This document shows, one piece after another, positions 14,633 through 18,433 of a stretch of DNA of 18,433 nt. The translations under genes and the position numbers were made by a program. A model generated the notes under the pieces. The model did not search any database and was not told the DNA's origin. It was given only the letters and a program-made list of their open reading frames with translations. Where the stretch lies: assembly GCA_964527995.1 (NCBI GenBank), contig CAZGRP010000075.1, forward strand, positions 1 through 18,433, read 5' to 3'. The stretch is from CAZGRP01 sp964527995 (lineage in GTDB: Bacteria; Zhuqueibacterota; Zhuqueibacteria; Oceanimicrobiales; CAZGRP01). Numbering within the stretch: the first letter of the stretch is position 1; every line of letters begins with the position of its first letter.

Positions 14633-16975
14633 TCATGCCTTGCCTTCGGCGTGGTCGTAGAGCCCGTACGAGGATACGCGCCACATGAAATCCGGGTCGA
14701 TGTATGGCTCGTCATCCTCGCGGCCCTTCATGACCTCGATGCGCCGGCGCAGCAAATCGCCGAAGTTCTCACCGTGCACGAAGCTGGTTTCGCCGACGCC
14801 GGAGATGATCATGAACTCGGTCTGGCTGGTTTCCCAGAGATCCAGCAGATCACGAGTATTGTCGATTTCAGCCAGGACCATGTCGCGCACCAGCCGGCGG
14901 CGCTCGGCCTTGGTGCCTGGATCCGTCGATTCCAGGTAGCCGTGAACGCCGGCGATCCAGGCGGCGACACTTCGCTGAGTGCGGAACCAGCAGCGCAGCG
15001 CCCGCAGGCGATCCGCCTGGTCCACGAAGACAGGACGGGCTGGATCGTCGTCTGACATGGAAGCAAGGGCCTCTTGAAGTGTGTTGACGGCTGCGTCCAT
15101 AGGTGCCGCCAGGTTCTCATCCATGCGCTGCACTGCCTTGAGGCAGTGCTCAGGCGTGGCCAGGTCGAAGAGCACATCCCACCTCAGATCGACTCGATTT
15201 GGATTGTGCGGCGGACTGAGAAGGAACGTCTCGTAGTAGGCCCGCTCTTCCTCGGACAAGGCCTCGATGTTGGGGACGAGAGGCCGCACCCACAGCCTCA
15301 TCCAGGTGAAGCCGTAGATGGCATAGAGCAGTGTCGGGATTGGAAAGGCTCGAATGGCCTCTTCGGCATGGCGCCATGCCCGGACCAGCTCACCGGCGTG
15401 GGCGCCGGCCCAACGTTCCGCCACTTGTTCAACCACTTTGTCGATATCAATAACCCCATCGAACTGCACCGCCTTCCACACCTCCTGATTGATGCACCAC
15501 GGTGCGTGGGTCGGCGGGAACACGCCCCCCATGTGGGCCAGGTGGCTGACACCGACTTCGGCAAGATCACGCAGCTTTTCGTGAGTGAGCCATGGGTAGG
15601 GGATGCCGATCAACGGGTCGAACACATTCATGTGGCTGTGGGCATGCATGATGTGGGCATGGGAGCCGCGCCGTTCCAGCTCGTCGAGCTTCTCCCGCTC
15701 TTTGGCATCGAAGCGGTGGTGATAGGCAGTGGTGGCGATTCCGGTGATGTCCTTGTAGCGTGGATGGGTGTAAGGGATCTCCCACCCTTTGCCCAAAAGC
15801 GAGGGCGTCTCCACGTCGATGCCGTCGCCCAGCCCCTCCCAGATGAAGGGGCGCTCGTCCGAGAACGGCTCCAGCCGGGTGATGACGCGGAATTCAGGGT
15901 TGATCTTGCGGGCCGCGTCCCTGAGGGTCTGGAAAAAGCGTAGCACGTTCTCTGACGCCGCCCTGGCGATCTCGGAGTGGTCCTTCCATTCGCGGATCAG
16001 GTAAGCACCACCATTTCGGCCGACGTACAGGGTGTTGGTGTATTCGAATCCGGCGCCGCTGTCGTTGGTCCAGATGGCGATGTACCCCAGTTCGGGCACC
16101 TCCTCGAGCAAACGAGTCATCATCTCGGCGTAATGGCTGCGTACGACCGGATGGGCCAGTGTCAGGTTGTAGCGCGGCTTGGCGCTACGGAACGGGTGGT
16201 CGACACGGGCCCCGCGCAGTAGGGGGTAGCGCTCCAGCAGCGAATCGGGCACCGACCGAGGTTCGAAGCAGAGGAGCCCGGGGGTGAGGCCGTATTCGAT
16301 CGCCAGTGCGGCATTTCGTTTCAGGAAATTCAGGTTGGCCTGCAAGTACTCGGCCGGATAGGTGCCGCGATTCAACTCACTCTCCACATATTGGTCGAGG
16401 GCAGGGCAGTACGTGTAGAAACGCGGGTAGACCTCCTCGGGCAGACCCGTCTCATGAGCCAGAGGAGAGGCCAGGCCATTGACTTCGATGTGGGAGTAGC
16501 CTAGACGGGCATATTCACGAATGTAGCGCCGGCGATCCAAATTGCGCAGGGTGCGGGCCACCTGGGTCAGAAAAGTGTCGAAGACGGGGCGTTGCCACTT
16601 GAAGGTGACCGGGAGCCGGCGCTCGGTGAACTCCTGCAGGGGTCGATCGAGCCACTCCTCGGCGATGCGGCAGATGAGCCCGTAGAGAAGATGGGGCCGT
16701 GAGGCGACCAGCTCTCCACCTCCGCTCTCGTCCACACTGATGAAAAGCCAGTCCTTCTCTTGAGGCACTCCGTGCGGAAGAGGCCCTAGTAACTGATCGG
16801 CGATCCACAGCCGCAGTACGCCTTGGCCGGCAGGCTGAGAAGAAGAGACGGCCGTGCGGATCTGCGCCTGGGGGGTGATGGCGTGAAGCTCTTTGGCTGC
16901 AGTTTCGTTGACAGGGCGACCTTTTTCAGGGATCTCCAGAACTTTGGTCTGCTTGAGGGCATCGCGAAGCGTCAT
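14633..16975 (-). CDS. Putative intracellular glycoside hydrolase-like protein (GH20/GH67-like layout)
   Basis: The 780-residue protein has no signal peptide. The N-terminal part (about 30-115), with RLWIADQLLG, LFISVDE and ASRPHLLYGLICRIAEEWL, resembles the small alpha/beta domain before the barrel in GH20, GH67 and related hydrolases. A probable TIM barrel follows, beginning RRYIREYARLGYSHIEVNGL, with strand-end motifs GYIAIWTNDSGAGFEY (Asp305, Glu311), FRVITRLEPFSDERPF, DGIDVETPSL and HIMHAHSHMNVFDPL. The C-terminal 200 residues are helical. The acids named could be catalytic, but no family signature is certain, so substrate and even hydrolase activity are inference. The start is ATG at 16975 with GGGAG eight bases upstream; a GTG at 17005 lacks a site. 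A strong promoter lies upstream and the ClpS-type gene follows 52 bases after the stop. Confidence 0.78.
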   Translation of the reverse strand: MTLRDALKQTKVLEIPEKGRPVNETAAKELHAITPQAQIRTAVSSSQPAGQGVLRLWIADQLLGPLPHGVPQEKDWLFISVDESGGGELVASRPHLLYGLICRIAEEWLDRPLQEFTERRLPVTFKWQRPVFDTFLTQVARTLRNLDRRRYIREYARLGYSHIEVNGLASPLAHETGLPEEVYPRFYTYCPALDQYVESELNRGTYPAEYLQANLNFLKRNAALAIEYGLTPGLLCFEPRSVPDSLLERYPLLRGARVDHPFRSAKPRYNLTLAHPVVRSHYAEMMTRLLEEVPELGYIAIWTNDSGAGFEYTNTLYVGRNGGAYLIREWKDHSEIARAASENVLRFFQTLRDAARKINPEFRVITRLEPFSDERPFIWEGLGDGIDVETPSLLGKGWEIPYTHPRYKDITGIATTAYHHRFDAKEREKLDELERRGSHAHIMHAHSHMNVFDPLIGIPYPWLTHEKLRDLAEVGVSHLAHMGGVFPPTHAPWCINQEVWKAVQFDGVIDIDKVVEQVAERWAGAHAGELVRAWRHAEEAIRAFPIPTLLYAIYGFTWMRLWVRPLVPNIEALSEEERAYYETFLLSPPHNPNRVDLRWDVLFDLATPEHCLKAVQRMDENLAAPMDAAVNTLQEALASMSDDDPARPVFVDQADRLRALRCWFRTQRSVAAWIAGVHGYLESTDPGTKAERRRLVRDMVLAEIDNTRDLLDLWETSQTEFMIISGVGETSFVHGENFGDLLRRRIEVMKGREDDEPYIDPDFMWRVSSYGLYDHAEGKA

Positions 16976-17076
16976 TGTGTCTGCTCCCGAGTTTTCCGTG
17001 CGCACTTCTGGTAGGCTAGTCGACGGCGCCCGTGCCCTGGCTCTGCCTGGACTCGGGCCCCGATTTCAGCTTTGGG

Positions 17077-17105
17077 AATATAGAACCGTTTTCCAGCAAA
17101 GTCAA
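17077..17105 (-). promoter_or_regulatory. Sigma-70 promoter of the hydrolase-ClpS operon
   Basis: On the minus strand there is TTGACT (17105-17100), 17 bases, then TATATT (17082-17077). The -10 and spacing are identical to the DraG promoter. The leader to the ATG at 16975 would be about 95 bases. Confidence 0.78.
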
Positions 17106-17109
17106 GGAG

Positions 17110-17124
17110 CGACTGCAGCAGTCG
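17110..17124. promoter_or_regulatory. Perfect 15-base dyad between divergent promoters, candidate operator
   Basis: CGACTGC-A-GCAGTCG is an exact inverted repeat. It starts four bases upstream of the minus-strand -35 box and lies 26 bases upstream of the candidate plus-strand -35 box, a position suited to control of both promoters. Confidence 0.5.
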
Positions 17125-17150
17125 AATTGAGTGGATTTTACGAATTGTTC

Positions 17151-17179
17151 TTGCATGGGAGCAAAGTAAATCGTATACT
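17151..17179 (+). promoter_or_regulatory. Candidate promoter of the M23 peptidase gene
   Basis: TTGCAT (17151-17156), 17 bases, then TATACT (17174-17179). The -10 box is good and the -35 box weak. It lies 36 bases upstream of the ATG. Confidence 0.55.
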
Positions 17180-17215
17180 TGCAACAAAAACGTAACAAAC
17201 TTTGACGTGCATCAC

Positions 17216-18433
17216 ATGCCGAAACGTTTTTCATTCCTGCTCTTTTTTGTCCTTCTTGTTACCTCCCTGTGGCTCTCTTCCCATCCGCTTTGGATCCAGC
17301 CCCAACCTCGGCAGTCGCCGCCGGCGACAGAGCAACGCGCATCACAGAGCTCAGCCCAGTCGTGGGTTGTGACCGATACGCTGCGTGGCAGGGTACGGCG
17401 CGGCGACCGGCTGGCGGACATTTTGAGGCGGAACGGCATCCCGGCTCGCACTCGTTATGCAGCCCTTCGTGGTCTGAGTCGGGTCTTCGACCCGAGAAGA
17501 ATCAGGCCGGGCGCCCAGTACCGGCTGGAGTTAGCGGCCGATCGCGGACTCATTCGTCTCGTGTATCAGCCCGCTCCGCAGCGGCTGGTGGTGGCCGAGC
17601 GCGACAGCGCCGGCACGTTCGCCGGGCGCGAGATTATGCGGCCCCTGAAGTTGGAACTTCGGGTCCTGGCGGGCCGGGTTCACTCGAGTCTGTATGAGTC
17701 GATGCACTCCCAAGGGGCTTCTGCCGAGCTGGTCGTGGCTTTCACGGACATCTTTCAGTGGGACATCGATTTTTTCACGGAGCCGCGCTCTGGCGACCGT
17801 TTTCGTCTCGTCTATGAAAGCTACCTCCTGGATGGACGGGAAGTCCGGCTTGGCCGGATCCTGGCAGCCGAGTACGTGCTCCGCGGCCGACCGCTCACGG
17901 CGATCTATTTTCGTCCGCCTGGCGGGAGTGGGGGATACTATGATGCAGCAGGCAACTCGTTCCAGAAGACCTACTTGAAGTCGCCGCTCAATTACCGGCG
18001 CATCAGCTCGAGATTCAGCTACCGCCGCCGGCATCCCATTCTGAAGGTCGTTCGCGCCCACCTGGGGGTCGATTTCGCGGCGCCTGCCGGCACACCGGTG
18101 GTAGCCGCGGCCGATGGCGTGGTGATCGCCGTTGGATACCAGCGCCGTGGCCTGGGACGCTATGTCAAGATTCGACACAAGAACCGACACCATGTGACGG
18201 TTTATGGTCATCTGCAGCGTGTGGCATCCGGAATCGCGGCGGGCACGCGCGTTGCCCAGCGGCAGGTGATCGGCTTTGTCGGCGCCACCGGCCTGGCCAC
18301 CGGTCCTCATCTGCACTACAGCTTCCTGGAAAACGGACGCCCCATCGATCCTTTGCGAATCAGGAACGTCTCCGGTCCTCCCGTTCCCAAAGAAGCCTGG
18401 GCAAGCTTTGTGGCAAGGCGGGACTCTCTGCTG
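17216..18433 (+). CDS. Exported M23 (LytM-type) endopeptidase, cut by window end
   Basis: The frame is open from the ATG at 17216 to the last base, giving 406 residues with no stop, so the 3' end is missing. Residues 1-25 (MPKRF, then FLLFFVLLVTSLWLSS) form a signal peptide or membrane anchor. Residues about 50-115 look like an OapA/LysM-like domain (VRRGDRLADILRRNGI; IRPGAQYRLEL). The C-terminal catalytic domain has all M23 residues: zinc ligands His282 and Asp286 in HLGVDFAAPAGTPV and His367 in HLHY, with catalytic His332 in VYGHL and His365. Such enzymes cut peptidoglycan cross-links in the periplasm during growth or division, as MepM does. No Shine-Dalgarno sequence precedes the ATG; a GTG at 17207 is an alternative in-frame start. 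It is transcribed away from the hydrolase-ClpS operon across a shared promoter region. Confidence 0.93.
   Translation, partial: MPKRFSFLLFFVLLVTSLWLSSHPLWIQPQPRQSPPATEQRASQSSAQSWVVTDTLRGRVRRGDRLADILRRNGIPARTRYAALRGLSRVFDPRRIRPGAQYRLELAADRGLIRLVYQPAPQRLVVAERDSAGTFAGREIMRPLKLELRVLAGRVHSSLYESMHSQGASAELVVAFTDIFQWDIDFFTEPRSGDRFRLVYESYLLDGREVRLGRILAAEYVLRGRPLTAIYFRPPGGSGGYYDAAGNSFQKTYLKSPLNYRRISSRFSYRRRHPILKVVRAHLGVDFAAPAGTPVVAAADGVVIAVGYQRRGLGRYVKIRHKNRHHVTVYGHLQRVASGIAAGTRVAQRQVIGFVGATGLATGPHLHYSFLENGRPIDPLRIRNVSGPPVPKEAWASFVARRDSLL

Noticed and set aside
1..18433. tRNA, rRNA, CRISPR array, insertion sequence or phage genes
   Set aside because: I looked on both strands and saw no clover-leaf candidates, regular spacer arrays, transposase motifs or structural phage proteins.

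Overview
The window is GC-rich bacterial DNA with no phage, transposon or CRISPR signature. Reg_prop (HTCS-type) hybrid kinases, a DraG-type glycohydrolase, a ClpS variant whose nearest remembered relatives are planctomycete-like, ordinary sigma-70 promoters and a run of exactly 100 Ns suggest a scaffolded genome or metagenome bin from the Acidobacteriota or a neighbouring phylum. That assignment is inference; no rRNA or marker gene is present.

Region 1 (2-6596, + strand) is a signalling cluster. It holds the C-terminal half of one hybrid sensor kinase (REC-REC-HPt), then a complete 1537-residue paralogue: signal peptide, 14 propeller repeats, Y_Y_Y domain, one membrane helix, HisKA, HATPase, two receivers and HPt. 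The last gene overlaps the kinase stop by four bases and encodes a receiver protein with a four-cysteine C-terminal module, so it is the likely end point of the phosphorelay. The kinase ATPase domain carries two in-frame low-complexity insertions whose DNA is palindromic.

Region 2 (6732-9135) is a divergent pair. A DraG-type ADP-ribosylglycohydrolase on the minus strand has a near-consensus promoter. On the plus strand is a sigma-54-activator-like regulator that has lost its Walker A lysine, its Walker B acids and the GAFTGA loop but keeps a Fis-type DNA-binding domain. The 445-base spacer between them holds repeated CGATTCA words, a quasi-palindrome and a long hairpin.

Region 3 (9382-13111, + strand) is a four-gene operon with strong Shine-Dalgarno sites: LacD-type class I aldolase, divergent PfkB-family sugar kinase, small cupin and a protein I do not recognise. 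It closes with a large hairpin. The aldolase/kinase pair points to degradation of a ketohexose (or modified sugar) via its phosphate. A glycine-zipper exported or membrane protein follows.

Region 4 (13966-18433) starts with a hairpin-rich convergent spacer containing the assembly gap, which sits inside a CATCAAC tandem repeat. The minus strand then carries a glycoside-hydrolase-like protein followed closely by a ClpS-type adaptor with an altered N-degron pocket. Divergent from these is an exported M23 (LytM-type) endopeptidase cut by the window end. The divergent promoters flank a perfect 15-base dyad.

Most promising leads: the apparently ATPase-dead regulator beside the DraG homologue, the aldolase/kinase/cupin/unknown operon, the hydrolase-ClpS variant operon, and the palindromic DNA inserted in frame into the kinase ATPase domain.
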